NCBI GenBank assembly: GCA_005402585.1
Contig: BIFP01000051.1
Coordinates: forward strand, 62,001-126,000
Direction of reading: 5' to 3'
DNA length: 64,000 nucleotides
DNA from: Micromonosporaceae bacterium KJ-029
GTDB taxonomy: Bacteria > Actinomycetota > Actinomycetes > Mycobacteriales > Micromonosporaceae
The translations under genes were made by a program, and so were the position numbers. The notes beneath the pieces were generated by a model. The model searched no databases. It saw only the letters and a list, made by a program, of their open reading frames with translations, and was not told where the DNA came from. This document shows positions 8,166 to 16,789 of the stretch, piece after piece (position 1 is the stretch's first letter; each line of letters starts with the position of its first letter).

Positions 8166-9443
8166 TCAGTGGACCGCGACGGTCACCGGCTCCGGTCCGG
8201 GGTCCGGCTCCAACGCGGTGAGCCGGGTCGGCCGCACCACGAGCAGCAGCACGACCAGCGCCGAGGCCAGGCCGCCGGCGATCACCAGGGTCATCGCCAC
8301 CGCCCCGGTGCCGAGTACGCCCACCAGAGGAGCGGCCAGCGCGCCGATGCCGAACTGCACCGCGCCGAGCAGGGCGGAAGCCGTACCGGCCGCCTCGCCG
8401 TGCCGGGTCAGGGCCAGGGCGGGGGCGTTCGGCAGCGCCAGACCGGCCGACGCGAGCACCACCCACAGCGACGCGAGCAGGGCCGGCAGCCCGCCGAGCC
8501 CGGTCGCCGCGACACCGAGCAGGACCAGGGCGGCGCCGGTGCCCACGAACAGGGCGGCCAGCAGGATCCGCTCCGGCGAGTAGCGGCGCAGCAGCCGGAC
8601 ATTGCCCTGGGTCGCGGCGATCAGGCCGATCGCCCCGGCGCCGAAGGCGAACCCGAACTCCTGCTCGTTGAGCCCGTACTGCTCCTGCAGCACGAACGAG
8701 GACCCGCCGACGTACGCGAACAACGCCGCCATGGCCAGCCCGGCGACCAGCACCAGCCCGACGAAGGCACGGTCGCGCAGCAGGGAGCCGTAGAGCCGGA
8801 CCGTCGGCAACACCCCGCCACGCTGGCGCCGCGCGGGCGGCAGCGTCTCCCGCAGGCCGAGCGCCGCGATCAGCAGCAGCAGTACGCCGAACACCGCCAG
8901 CGCCGCGAACACCCCGCGCCACTGCGTCCACCGCAGCAACTCGCTGCCGAGGGTCGGCGCGAGGATCGGCGCGGCCCCCATCACCAGCAGCAGGCGGGAG
9001 AGCAGTTGGGCGAACGCGGCGCCGTTGAACAGGTCACGGACCACCGCCATGGCGATCACAGCGGCGGCCGCCGCGCCGAGCCCCTGGACGACCCGCAGCG
9101 CACCGAGCACCGTGATGTTCGGGGCGAGGGCGCAGGACACCGAGGCCACGACGTGCAGCGCGGTGCCCGCGATCAGCGGTGCCCGCCGGCCGACTGCATC
9201 CGACAGCGGGCCGATGAGCAACTGACCCAGGGCGAGCCCGACCAGCGTGCCGGTGAGGGTCAGCTGGACCGCCGCCGAGCTGGTGGCGAAGTCGTCGACG
9301 ATCGCGGGCAGCGCGGGCAGGTACATGTCGATGGTGAGCGGGCCCACCGCGATCAGCGAGCCGAGGACGAGGATGAGCCGCAGGCGTTGCTGGCGGTTCA
9401 TCAGGTCACCCGGCATCAGCGCGGCCGCCGGGGCGGCGGTCAC
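8166..9443 (-). CDS. Bcr/CflA-type MFS drug exporter
   Basis: A 425-residue major facilitator protein with 12 hydrophobic spans. The first span carries the Bcr/CflA signature (VGPLTIDMYLPALPAIVDDF). The loop between spans 2 and 3 has the MFS motif as GPLSDAVGRRAPLIAG. It exports small drugs or sulfonamide/bicyclomycin-like compounds by proton antiport in characterised relatives; the substrate here is unknown. GTG 9443 is chosen because GGAGAGG stands 5 nt upstream; ATG codons at 9416 and 9401 are alternatives giving the shorter N-terminus usual for the family. It stands alone. Confidence 0.85.
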   Translation of the reverse strand: MTAAPAAALMPGDLMNRQQRLRLILVLGSLIAVGPLTIDMYLPALPAIVDDFATSSAAVQLTLTGTLVGLALGQLLIGPLSDAVGRRAPLIAGTALHVVASVSCALAPNITVLGALRVVQGLGAAAAAVIAMAVVRDLFNGAAFAQLLSRLLLVMGAAPILAPTLGSELLRWTQWRGVFAALAVFGVLLLLIAALGLRETLPPARRQRGGVLPTVRLYGSLLRDRAFVGLVLVAGLAMAALFAYVGGSSFVLQEQYGLNEQEFGFAFGAGAIGLIAATQGNVRLLRRYSPERILLAALFVGTGAALVLLGVAATGLGGLPALLASLWVVLASAGLALPNAPALALTRHGEAAGTASALLGAVQFGIGALAAPLVGVLGTGAVAMTLVIAGGLASALVVLLLVVRPTRLTALEPDPGPEPVTVAVH

Positions 9444-9973
9444 CGGGACCTCTCCGGTCGGTCCGGACGCGGCAGGGCGAGCAGTCGTGCGTTGGTCACA
9501 TCTGGCTCCAAACCCGGAACCGGTGAGCTGATTCCCGGTCCACGGATAGGTAACGCAGGTCACAGCCGTTGCGGGCCGCAGTCGCAGGGCCGTCGCCGCG
9601 CCGTCAGAGACCGTCGGCCGAGAACCTGAGCCGGTCCCGGTCGGCGACGATGACGCCACGGGCCGTGCACCGGACGGCACCGTCGCGGGCCAGCCGCGGT
9701 GACCGCCAGCAGCCCGGCGGACGGTACCTCGCCGGGTGCCGCGACCGGGTGACGGGTGAGGTGCCCGAGCGGGCGCCTCGGGTGCGGGTCGGGCAGGAGG
9801 TGGCCCCAAACGGGCGCTTGGAATGGGAGGGATGCGGCGCTATGCCCGTTCCGGACTGCCCGTTCGGGGCTTGCGTTCGGGCAGCAAACCCACCAGATTG
9901 AGTTGCATGTGACCGGGGTCACGCCCCGTTGGCGGTGTTACAAAAAGACACACGGGCCGACGGGAGGTGCAAA
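9444..9973. other. Divergent intergenic region with inverted repeats
   Basis: A 530-nt gap between the exporter and the DeoR gene. Next to the DeoR start it holds a perfect palindrome GTGACC-GG-GGTCAC (9909-9922) and GTGT-N9-ACAC (9935-9951), both candidate operators. On the minus strand about 9604-9700 reads as a plausible C-terminal coding tail (GVIVADRDRLRFSADGL, stop at 9604), but the frame is lost upstream, so a gene remnant is possible. Nothing else is recognisable. Confidence 0.45.
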
Positions 9974-10735
9974 GTGGACGCGGCGCAACGCAGGCACCAC
10001 ATCCTCACCTCGGCGCGCCGGCAGGGCGACGTCGACGTGCGGAAGCTCGCCGTCGACCTGGGTGTCGCGCCGGAGACGATCCGACGCGACCTGAGCCTGC
10101 TGGCCCAGCAGGGCCTGGTCCGCCGCACCCACGGCGGCGCGTACCCGGTGGAGACCGCCCGCTTCGAGACCACCCTGGAGACCCGGGCCACCAGGATGGT
10201 CGTGGAGAAGCGGCGGATCGCCACCGCGGCGGTGGAGCACCTCGGCGACGCGGAGTCGATCTTCATCGACGAGGGCTACACCCCGCAGCTCATCGCCGAG
10301 GCGCTGCCCACCCACCGGCCGCTGACCGTGGTGACCGCCTCGCTGCACACCGCGGCGGCCCTCGCCGCGTACCCCACCATCACCGTGCTGTTGCTCGGCG
10401 GCCGGGTCCGCGGACGCACGCTGGCCACCGTCGACCACTGGGCCACCCGCATGCTCGCCGGCTTCGTCATCGACCTGGCCTACGTCGGCGCCAACGGCAT
10501 CTCCCGCCAGCACGGGCTGACCACGCCCGACCCGGCCGTGGCGGCCGTCAAGGCCCAGGTGATGGCGGTGGCCCGGCGGGTGGTGTTCGCTGGCGTACAC
10601 ACCAAGTTCGGCGCGCACAGCTTCTGCCGCTTCGCCGACGTCGCCGACGTCGACACCATCGTCACGGACACCGCGCTGCCGGCGTCCGAGGCACACCGTT
10701 ACTCACTGCTCGGTCCGGTGGTGCTGCGCGTCTGA
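9974..10735 (+). CDS. DeoR/GlpR-family transcriptional regulator of the polyol operon
   Basis: A 253-residue repressor. Its N-terminal DeoR helix-turn-helix (DVRKLAVDLGVAPETIRRDL, then GLVRRTHGG) is followed by the sugar-phosphate-sensing DeoR C-terminal domain (IFIDEGYTPQLIAEALP, VLLLGGRVRG, YVGANGIS). GTG 9974 is the start because GGGAGGT lies 5-6 nt upstream. It is transcribed in the same direction as the polyol importer 56 nt downstream and is its likely local regulator. DeoR proteins normally respond to a phosphorylated sugar. The two palindromes upstream are candidate sites. Confidence 0.85.
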   Translation: MDAAQRRHHILTSARRQGDVDVRKLAVDLGVAPETIRRDLSLLAQQGLVRRTHGGAYPVETARFETTLETRATRMVVEKRRIATAAVEHLGDAESIFIDEGYTPQLIAEALPTHRPLTVVTASLHTAAALAAYPTITVLLLGGRVRGRTLATVDHWATRMLAGFVIDLAYVGANGISRQHGLTTPDPAVAAVKAQVMAVARRVVFAGVHTKFGAHSFCRFADVADVDTIVTDTALPASEAHRYSLLGPVVLRV

Positions 10736-10791
10736 GCGCCCCGGTCGATCCCTCTTCACCCACCACCACACCACCTTCATGGAGGTTCGCT

Positions 10792-12159
10792 GTGTCCGAA
10801 ACACGATCTCCTCGCCGATGGCGCGGCGCCCTCGCCGTCGTCCTCGCCGTCGCTCTGGCCTCGACCGCCTGCTCGGGAGCCGGCGGCGGCTCGTCCGGCG
10901 ACGGCGACGGTACGGCCATCACCGTGCTGATGGTCGGCAACCCGCAGATGGAGGACCTGGCCAAGGTCACCGCCGACAACTTCACCAAGCAGACCGGGAT
11001 CACTGTGCGGTTCACGATCCTGCCGGAGAACGAACTGCGCGACAAGGTGACCCAGGACGTCGCCACCCAGGGCGGGCAGTACGACGTGGCGACGATCGGC
11101 GCCTACGAGGCGCCCATCTGGGCGCAGAACGACTGGCTGCACGAACTCAGCTCGTACGCCGACGCCGACACCGGATACGACAAGGGTGACCTGCTCGAAC
11201 CGATGGTCGCCTCGCTGTCCGGCGCCGACGGCAAGCTTTACGCGGCGCCGTTCTACGGCGAGTCGTCCTTCCTGATGTACAACAAGGAACTCTTCGCGGC
11301 CAAGGGCCTCACCATGCCCGAGCGCCCGACCTGGCAGCAGGTCGCCCAGTTCGCCGCCCAGCTCGACGACGACAGCGCCGGCGTCTCCGGTATCTGCCTG
11401 CGCGGCCTGCCCGGCTGGGGCGAGCTGTTCGCACCGCTGACCACCGTGGTGAACACCTTCGGCGGTACCTGGTTCGAGAAGGACTGGACGCCGAAGGTGA
11501 ACGCGCCCGAGTTCGTCGAGGCGACGAAGTTCTACGTCGACCTGCTCCGTGAACACGGCCAACCGGGTGCGCCGCAGGCCGGGTTCACCGAGTGCCTGAA
11601 CACGTTCGGCCAGGGCAAGGCGGCCATGTGGTACGACGCCACGTCCGCGGCGGGCACGCTGGAGGACGCCAACTCAAGCACTGTCGCCGGCAAGGTCGGC
11701 TACGCGTACGCGCCGGTCAACAAGACCGAATCCGCCGGCTGGTTGTGGGCGTGGGCCCTGGCGATGCCGAAGACCACCAAGAACGCCGACGCCGCCTGGA
11801 AGTTCATCTCGTGGGCCACCGGCAAGGAGTACGAGAAGCTGATCGGCTCCTCGCTCGGCTGGTCCCGGGTGCCGGCCGGCAAGCGGCAGTCGACCTACCA
11901 GATCGCCGAGTACCGGGACTCCGCCACCGACTTCGCCGACATCACGCTCAAGTCCATCCAGGAGGCCGATCCGGTCAACCCGGGAGTGCAGCCCCGCCCC
12001 GCGCTCGGCGTGCAGTTCGTCGGCATCCCGGAGTTCGCCGACCTCGGCACGAAGGTCTCCCAGGAGGTGTCGGCCGCGATCGCCGGCCAGATCACCGTCG
12101 ACAAGGCGCTCGCCGACGGCCAGCGACTGGCCGAGGACGTCGCCAGCAAACACCGGTAG
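10792..12159 (+). CDS. ABC importer solute-binding lipoprotein, sorbitol/mannitol type
   Basis: A 455-residue family 1 extracellular solute-binding protein. The signal sequence ends in a lipobox (ALASTAC, lipidated Cys27) followed by a Gly/Ser linker. The mature region ITVRFTILPENELRDKVTQD and GQYDVATIGAYEAPIWAQN matches the SmoE-like polyol-binding pattern as I know it. GGAGG precedes GTG 10792. It heads an operon of two permeases and a zinc polyol-dehydrogenase-type enzyme. A GC hairpin follows it. Polyol specificity is inferred from sequence style plus the linked dehydrogenase. Confidence 0.82.
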   Translation: MSETRSPRRWRGALAVVLAVALASTACSGAGGGSSGDGDGTAITVLMVGNPQMEDLAKVTADNFTKQTGITVRFTILPENELRDKVTQDVATQGGQYDVATIGAYEAPIWAQNDWLHELSSYADADTGYDKGDLLEPMVASLSGADGKLYAAPFYGESSFLMYNKELFAAKGLTMPERPTWQQVAQFAAQLDDDSAGVSGICLRGLPGWGELFAPLTTVVNTFGGTWFEKDWTPKVNAPEFVEATKFYVDLLREHGQPGAPQAGFTECLNTFGQGKAAMWYDATSAAGTLEDANSSTVAGKVGYAYAPVNKTESAGWLWAWALAMPKTTKNADAAWKFISWATGKEYEKLIGSSLGWSRVPAGKRQSTYQIAEYRDSATDFADITLKSIQEADPVNPGVQPRPALGVQFVGIPEFADLGTKVSQEVSAAIAGQITVDKALADGQRLAEDVASKHR

Positions 12160-12165
12160 TCGCGC

Positions 12166-12194
12166 GCCGGGGCCGGCCCGCCGGCGGCCCCGGC
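12166..12194 (+). terminator. Hairpin between binding-protein and permease genes
   Basis: GCCGGGGCCG (12166-12175) pairs with CGGCCCCGGC (12185-12194). Placed just after the solute-binding protein gene, it may stabilise the upstream mRNA or attenuate read-through so that the binding protein is made in excess. Confidence 0.5.
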
Positions 12195-12213
12195 CCTGCC
12201 CCGAGGTGGATCG

Positions 12214-13146
12214 ATGACCACGACCATCACCACCGGTGCGGGCGCGACACCGCGCCCCACCGTACGACCGTCCCGTCCGGGCCGAGGGCAACGCTGGGCC
12301 CGCCGGGCCCCGCTGCTGCCGGCCCTCGTCTTCGCCATCGTGGTGACCCAGCTTCCGTTCCTGTTCACCCTCTACCTGTCCACACAGAGCTGGAACGTGC
12401 TGCGGCCCGGCAGCCGCGAGTTCATCGGGCTGGCCAACTACGGGCGGGTGCTCACCGACGAGCGGCTGCGCGCCGCCCTGGTGAACACGGTGGTGCTCAC
12501 CGCCTCGTCGGTGATCCTGTCCGTGCTGCTCGGCCTGGGCCTGGCCATCCTGCTCGACCGCAAGTTCCCCGGCCGCGGCATCGTCCGCACCCTGCTCATC
12601 ACCCCGTTCCTGGTGATGCCGATGGCGGCGGCGCTGCTCTGGAAACACGCCATCTACAACCCGTCGTACGGCCTGATCAACGGCATCCTCGGCGGCAGCA
12701 CCGACTGGGTGTCGCAGTACCCGATGGTCTCCGTGGTCGCCGCGCTGGTCTGGCAGTGGACCCCGTTCATGATGCTGATCATCCTGGCCGGGTTGCAGGG
12801 CCAGTCCCTGGAGACCCTCGAAGCCGCCCGGGTGGACGGCGCCGGGCCCTGGCAGACCTTCACCCGGGTGACCCTGCCCTACCTGCGGCCGTACCTGGAA
12901 CTGGGCGCCCTGCTCGGCTCGATCTACCTGGTGCAGACCTTCGACGCGGTCTTCACCATCACCCAGGGCGGTCCCGGCCGGGCCACCACCAACCTGCCGT
13001 ACGAGATCTACCTGACCACCTTCCGCAAGTTCGAGTACGGCGAGGCCGCCGCGGCCGGCGTCGTGGTGGTGATCGGCACCATCATCGTCGCCACCTTCGC
13101 GCTGCGGGTGATCTCCAGCCTGTTCCGGATGGAGGACGCGCGATGA
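12214..13146 (+). CDS. CUT1 sugar/polyol ABC permease, first subunit
   Basis: A 310-residue inner-membrane protein with about six spans. The EAA loop that contacts the ATPase is seen as LEAARVDGAGPWQTFTRVTL. The sequence resembles SmoF/MalF-like permeases. The ATG start is preceded by GAGGTGGATCG. It overlaps the second permease by ATGA. No ATPase gene is present in this operon, so a shared ATPase (MsiK/UgpC-like, encoded elsewhere) must energise it. Confidence 0.9.
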   Translation: MTTTITTGAGATPRPTVRPSRPGRGQRWARRAPLLPALVFAIVVTQLPFLFTLYLSTQSWNVLRPGSREFIGLANYGRVLTDERLRAALVNTVVLTASSVILSVLLGLGLAILLDRKFPGRGIVRTLLITPFLVMPMAAALLWKHAIYNPSYGLINGILGGSTDWVSQYPMVSVVAALVWQWTPFMMLIILAGLQGQSLETLEAARVDGAGPWQTFTRVTLPYLRPYLELGALLGSIYLVQTFDAVFTITQGGPGRATTNLPYEIYLTTFRKFEYGEAAAAGVVVVIGTIIVATFALRVISSLFRMEDAR

Positions 13147-14021
13147 CCGCCCTACGCCAACGTGCCGCCGGCGCGACCCGCCGCCGCACCGCCGGCCCGG
13201 CCCGCCGCAGCAACGGCGTCACCGGGGCGGCCTGGACCGTGCTGGCCTGGCTCGCCGGGCTGCTGTTCTTCCTGCCGGTGCTGTGGATGGTGCTCACCGG
13301 CTTCAAGCGTGAGGTGGACGCGGCCAGCAACCCGCCGTCCTGGTTTTTCACCCCGGTCCTCGACGGCTACCGGCAGGTCTTCGACCGGGACATCACGCCG
13401 TACCTGCTCAACTCGGCGATGGCCAGCCTGCTGTCCACCCTGCTGGTGCTGTTGCTGGCCACCCCGGCGGCGTACGCGCTGTCGATCCGGCCGGTCGCCA
13501 AGTGGCGCGACGTGTTGTTCTTCTTCATCAGCACGAAGATGCTGCCGGTGGTCGCCGCCCTGCTGCCGATCTACCTGCTGGTCAAGGAACTCGGCATGCT
13601 GGACAACATCTGGACCATGGTCGTGCTCTACACGGCCATGAACCTGCCGCTCGCGGTGTGGATGATGCGTTCGTTCCTGCTGGAGGTGCCGCCGGCACTG
13701 ATCGAGGCCGCGGCGATGGACGGCGCCAACCTGTTCGTCACCATCCGGCGCATCCTGCTGCCGATCGTCGCGCCCGGCCTGGCCGCCACCGCGTTGATCT
13801 GCTTCATCTTCAGCTGGAACGAGTTCTTCTTCGCGGTCAACCTGACCGCCACCCGGGCCGGCACCTCGCCGATCTTCCTGGTCGGTTTCATCACCTCCGA
13901 AGGGCTGTTCCTGGCCCGGCTCTGCGCGGCGGCGACGATCGTGTCGCTGCCCGTCGTGCTGGCCGGCTGGATCGCCCAGAAACAACTCGTCCGAGGACTC
14001 TCCATGGGGGCGGTCAAGTGA
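13143..14021 (+). CDS. CUT1 sugar/polyol ABC permease, second subunit
   Basis: A 292-residue SmoG/MalG-type permease. Six hydrophobic spans begin at about residue 30 (TVLAWLAGLLFFLPVLWMVL), and the EAA loop reads IEAAAMDGANLFVTIRRILL. The start ATG overlaps the previous gene's stop, and its own stop overlaps the GTG of the dehydrogenase, so the whole operon is translationally coupled. It forms the translocation pore with the preceding subunit. Confidence 0.9.
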   Translation: MTALRQRAAGATRRRTAGPARRSNGVTGAAWTVLAWLAGLLFFLPVLWMVLTGFKREVDAASNPPSWFFTPVLDGYRQVFDRDITPYLLNSAMASLLSTLLVLLLATPAAYALSIRPVAKWRDVLFFFISTKMLPVVAALLPIYLLVKELGMLDNIWTMVVLYTAMNLPLAVWMMRSFLLEVPPALIEAAAMDGANLFVTIRRILLPIVAPGLAATALICFIFSWNEFFFAVNLTATRAGTSPIFLVGFITSEGLFLARLCAAATIVSLPVVLAGWIAQKQLVRGLSMGAVK

Positions 14022-15007
14022 AGGCAGCAGTCATCGTCACGCCGGGTCAGATCAGCGTGGAGTCCGTACCGGATCCGACGCCCGGCCCGCGCGACGTGGT
14101 CGTCGAGGTGGCCGGGTGCGGGATCTGCGGCACCGACCTGCACATCATGGACGGCGAGTTCGCCCCCGCGTACCCGATCGTGCCGGGCCACGAGTTCGCC
14201 GGCACGGTGGTCGCGACCGGGCGGGACGTCACCGAGGTACGGGTCGGCGACCCGGTCGCCGTCGACCCGTCGCTGCACTGCGGCGAGTGCTACCAGTGCC
14301 GGCGCGCCCGAGGCAACCTCTGCGAACGCTGGAACGCCATCGGGGTCACCGTCTCCGGCGGCGCGGCCGAGTACGCCCTCGCCCCGGTACGCAACTGCGT
14401 CACCCTGCCCGAGGGCGTCACGCCGGCCGACGCCGCCCTGATCGAACCGCTGTCCTGCGCCGTACGCGGCTTCGACGTACTGCCCCGGCGGCTGGCCGAC
14501 CACTACCTGATCTACGGCGCCGGCACCATGGGCCTGATGATGCTGGAACTGGCCAAGCGCTGTGGCGCGGCCACCGTCAGCGTGGTCGACCTGAACCCCG
14601 ACCGGCTGGCAACGGCGGTGCAGCTCGGCTGCTCGGCGCACGCGGGCAGCGCCGACGAGCTGGACCGGCCGCGCGGCTGGGACGTGGTGATCGACTGCAC
14701 GGGTGTGCAGGCGGCCATCGAGGACGGCCTGCGCCGGGTCGCCCCGGCCGGCACGTTCCTCCAGTTCGGCGTCTCCGAGTACGCCACCCGGGTGCCCGTC
14801 GAGCCGTACCGGATCTACAACCAGGAAATCAGCATCACCGGCTCAATGGCTGTCCTGCACAGCTTCGAACGGGCCGCCGAACTCTTCGCCACGGGCGTGC
14901 TCGACCCGGCGATCTTCATCAGCCACCGCTTCCCCCTCGACAAGTACGCCGACGCCATGACCCAGTTCCGCGCCGGCGTCGGCCGCAAAATCCAGATCGC
15001 CGCCTGA
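14018..15007 (+). CDS. Zinc-dependent alcohol (polyol) dehydrogenase
   Basis: A 329-residue medium-chain dehydrogenase. Catalytic zinc ligands are seen in CGICGTDLH and GHEFAG; the structural zinc site has four Cys (HCGECYQCRRARGNLC). The NAD-binding Rossmann motif is GAGTMG. Related enzymes oxidise sorbitol, mannitol, arabitol or threonine. Being the last gene of a polyol importer operon, it most likely oxidises the imported polyol to a ketose. GTG 14018 overlaps the permease stop (GTGA). No sugar kinase follows. A palindromic repeat lies directly downstream. Confidence 0.88.
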   Translation: MKAAVIVTPGQISVESVPDPTPGPRDVVVEVAGCGICGTDLHIMDGEFAPAYPIVPGHEFAGTVVATGRDVTEVRVGDPVAVDPSLHCGECYQCRRARGNLCERWNAIGVTVSGGAAEYALAPVRNCVTLPEGVTPADAALIEPLSCAVRGFDVLPRRLADHYLIYGAGTMGLMMLELAKRCGAATVSVVDLNPDRLATAVQLGCSAHAGSADELDRPRGWDVVIDCTGVQAAIEDGLRRVAPAGTFLQFGVSEYATRVPVEPYRIYNQEISITGSMAVLHSFERAAELFATGVLDPAIFISHRFPLDKYADAMTQFRAGVGRKIQIAA

Positions 15008-15013
15008 GGTGTA

Positions 15014-15065
15014 AGGAGGGGCCCCTTCTTAACGCCTGCGGTAGAGGAAGGGGCCCTTCTTAACA
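15014..15065. repeat. GGGGCCCC palindromic intergenic repeat, copy 1
   Basis: The 27-nt core at 15017-15043 (AGGGGCCCCTTCTTAACG followed by CCTGCGGTA) is identical to 43448-43474. A second GGGGCCC block follows (15050-15056), ending in TTCTTAACA. The two blocks can pair with one another. It sits between convergent genes here and may serve as a terminator. Similar GTTAAGAAGGGGCCC strings are, to my recollection, common between Micromonospora genes. Confidence 0.75.
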
Positions 15066-15091
15066 CGCCCGAGGGCGGGCGCTGGCTCCCG

Positions 15092-16276
15092 TCATGCCGT
15101 CGCGTTGCCCTGTGCCGCTGCAGCGGTCACGTCGGGCAGCGGTGCCCGCTGCCGGGCGATGCCGGCCGCGACGACGGTCGCGGCCAGCACCGAGACGGCG
15201 GCGACCGGGCCGATCCAGGCCGGACCGAGCCCGACCGTGAGCACCGCGCCGCCGAGCGCGGCGCCGAGTGCCCCGGCGGCGCCGGCGACCGAGATGTTGA
15301 CGGCGGCGACCAGCCCGGTGGCGCCCGCGTCGACCTGGCCCATCAGCCAGGTCTGGACCAGCGGTACGACCAGGAACGCCGCCGCTCCCAGCAGGGCCAG
15401 CCCGGCCAGCGCCACCGGCGGGACGGGCAGCAGGACCGGCTGTAGCAGCAGGATCAGGGTCAGGAGGCCGACCGCCGCCGGCAGGCGCCGGCTGATCGCC
15501 TCGGGGCGTACCCGGCCGGCGAGCAGGTTGCCGGCGATGGTGCCCAGGCCGTAGCCGACCAGCCCGACACTGACCCAGCCCGGGCTCAACGCGGTGACTT
15601 CACGCAGCATCGGCGCGACGTAGGTGAACGCCGCCACGAAGCCGGTCAGCGCCAGCAAGGTCACCCCGAACCCGGCGAGGAGGGCGGGGCGGAACAGCCC
15701 GCTGACGCTCTCGCGCACCCCGGCCGGCGGCGGCGTGGCAACCCGGGGGCAGAACACGAGCACCCCGAGCAGCCCGGCGGCGGCCAGGACGGCCACCGCC
15801 ACGAAGGTCATCGGCCAGCCGAACGCCGCACCGACGAGGCTGCCCAGCGGCAGGCCGAGGACCGTGGCCAGCGCGAACCCGCCGAACAGCCGGGCCACCG
15901 CGGTGGTCTGCCGCTCGGGTGGCACCGAGGCCATGGCCACCTGGGACGCCACCGCCATGAACAGTGCCTGGGCCAGTGCAGAGCCCAGCCGGGCGGACAG
16001 CAGCATCGCGTACGAGGTTGCCATGGCGCTGGCCACCGCCGACGCTGTGGCCAGCGCCATGGTGGCGGCCAGCAGCCCACGGCGCGACAGCCGGCGGGTC
16101 AGCACGGTCGCGACCGGCCCGCCCACGGTGACCACCACCATGTACGCGGTGACCAGTTGCCCGGCGGCGGGTACCGACACGTCCAGGTCGGCGGCGAGCT
16201 GGGGAAGCAGACCGACCAGCACGAACTCGGCGGTGGCCACGGCGAACGAGCAAACGAAGAGGACGTAGAGGATCAC
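15092..16276 (-). CDS. DHA1-type MFS exporter
   Basis: A 394-residue, 12-span major facilitator of the Ara-J/Cml-like drug-exporter group (FAVATAEFVLVGLLPQLAAD in the first span). The start is set at GTG 16276. An ATG at 16300 would place the N-terminus inside the -10 region (TTTAGC, 16291-16286 in minus-strand order) of the promoter that fits the MerR operator, so the GTG just downstream of that box is preferred; no Shine-Dalgarno is seen. It is divergent from and presumably controlled by the MerR gene. Substrate unknown, probably a drug or small aromatic. Confidence 0.83.
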   Translation of the reverse strand: MILYVLFVCSFAVATAEFVLVGLLPQLAADLDVSVPAAGQLVTAYMVVVTVGGPVATVLTRRLSRRGLLAATMALATASAVASAMATSYAMLLSARLGSALAQALFMAVASQVAMASVPPERQTTAVARLFGGFALATVLGLPLGSLVGAAFGWPMTFVAVAVLAAAGLLGVLVFCPRVATPPPAGVRESVSGLFRPALLAGFGVTLLALTGFVAAFTYVAPMLREVTALSPGWVSVGLVGYGLGTIAGNLLAGRVRPEAISRRLPAAVGLLTLILLLQPVLLPVPPVALAGLALLGAAAFLVVPLVQTWLMGQVDAGATGLVAAVNISVAGAAGALGAALGGAVLTVGLGPAWIGPVAAVSVLAATVVAAGIARQRAPLPDVTAAAAQGNATA

Positions 16277-16285
16277 GCCGCCGAC

Positions 16286-16318
16286 GCTAAAGCCTGACAT
16301 TGACGTTAGAGTCAAGGT
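16286..16318. promoter_or_regulatory. Overlapping divergent promoters with MerR operator
   Basis: Inverted repeat TTGAC-N6-GTCAA (16300-16315). On the minus strand TTGACT (16315-16310) and TTTAGC (16291-16286) are 18 nt apart, the long spacing that MerR proteins correct by twisting DNA. On the plus strand TAGAGT (16307-16312) lies 6 nt before the MerR ATG. One operator can thus control both genes. Confidence 0.65.
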
Positions 16319-16786
16319 ATGCGGATCGGGGAGCTGAGCGCGCGGACCGGGGCCTCGGTGCGGATGCTGCGGTACTACGAGGAGCAGGGGCTGCTGGTGC
16401 CGCTGCGGACCGACTCGGGATATCGGGTCTACCAGGAGGCCGACGTGGACTGGGTGGCCCGCATCCGGTGCATGCTGTCGGCCGCGCTGCCCTCCGGCGT
16501 GGTCGGGCAGGCGCTGAAGTTTCTGCTGGACGGGCGGGCGGTGATCCCCGACGAGCCGGCCGACCGCGCCCGGTTGGCCGAGACCCTCCAGGGCGAACTG
16601 GACACGCTGACCGAGAAGATCGCGGCACTGCAACACAGCCGGGACCTGCTCGCCACCATCGTCGCCGACGTACGCGGGGAGGTGGTCGGCCCCGGCAGGC
16701 CGGGTGACCCGGGCAGCGCCGTGGTACGCCGATCCGTCCGTAAGGCGGGGCCAGCCGTCGGGCAGACACGTACCGCCCGCCACTGA
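16319..16786 (+). CDS. MerR-family transcriptional regulator
   Basis: A 155-residue regulator with the MerR winged helix-turn-helix at residues 1-70 (MRIGELSARTGASVRMLRYY, EEQGLLVP, SGYRVYQEADVDWV) and a dimerising coiled coil about 87-115. The effector part is short and has no conserved Cys metal site, so it probably senses an organic compound exported by the divergent MFS protein. The ATG at 16319 lies 6 nt after TAGAGT without a ribosome-binding site, indicating a leaderless transcript. It converges on the FadR-type gene with only 3 nt between stops. Confidence 0.87.
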   Translation: MRIGELSARTGASVRMLRYYEEQGLLVPLRTDSGYRVYQEADVDWVARIRCMLSAALPSGVVGQALKFLLDGRAVIPDEPADRARLAETLQGELDTLTEKIAALQHSRDLLATIVADVRGEVVGPGRPGDPGSAVVRRSVRKAGPAVGQTRTARH

Positions 16787-16789
16787 CCG

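Noticed and set aside
9569..9901. 110-codon plus-strand frame in the exporter/DeoR gap
   Set aside because: No motif; the minus strand in the same place reads more like a gene remnant.
15014..15065. GGGGCCCC repeat as a CRISPR unit or insertion-sequence end
   Set aside because: Only single copies at distant places, no spacer array and no transposase.
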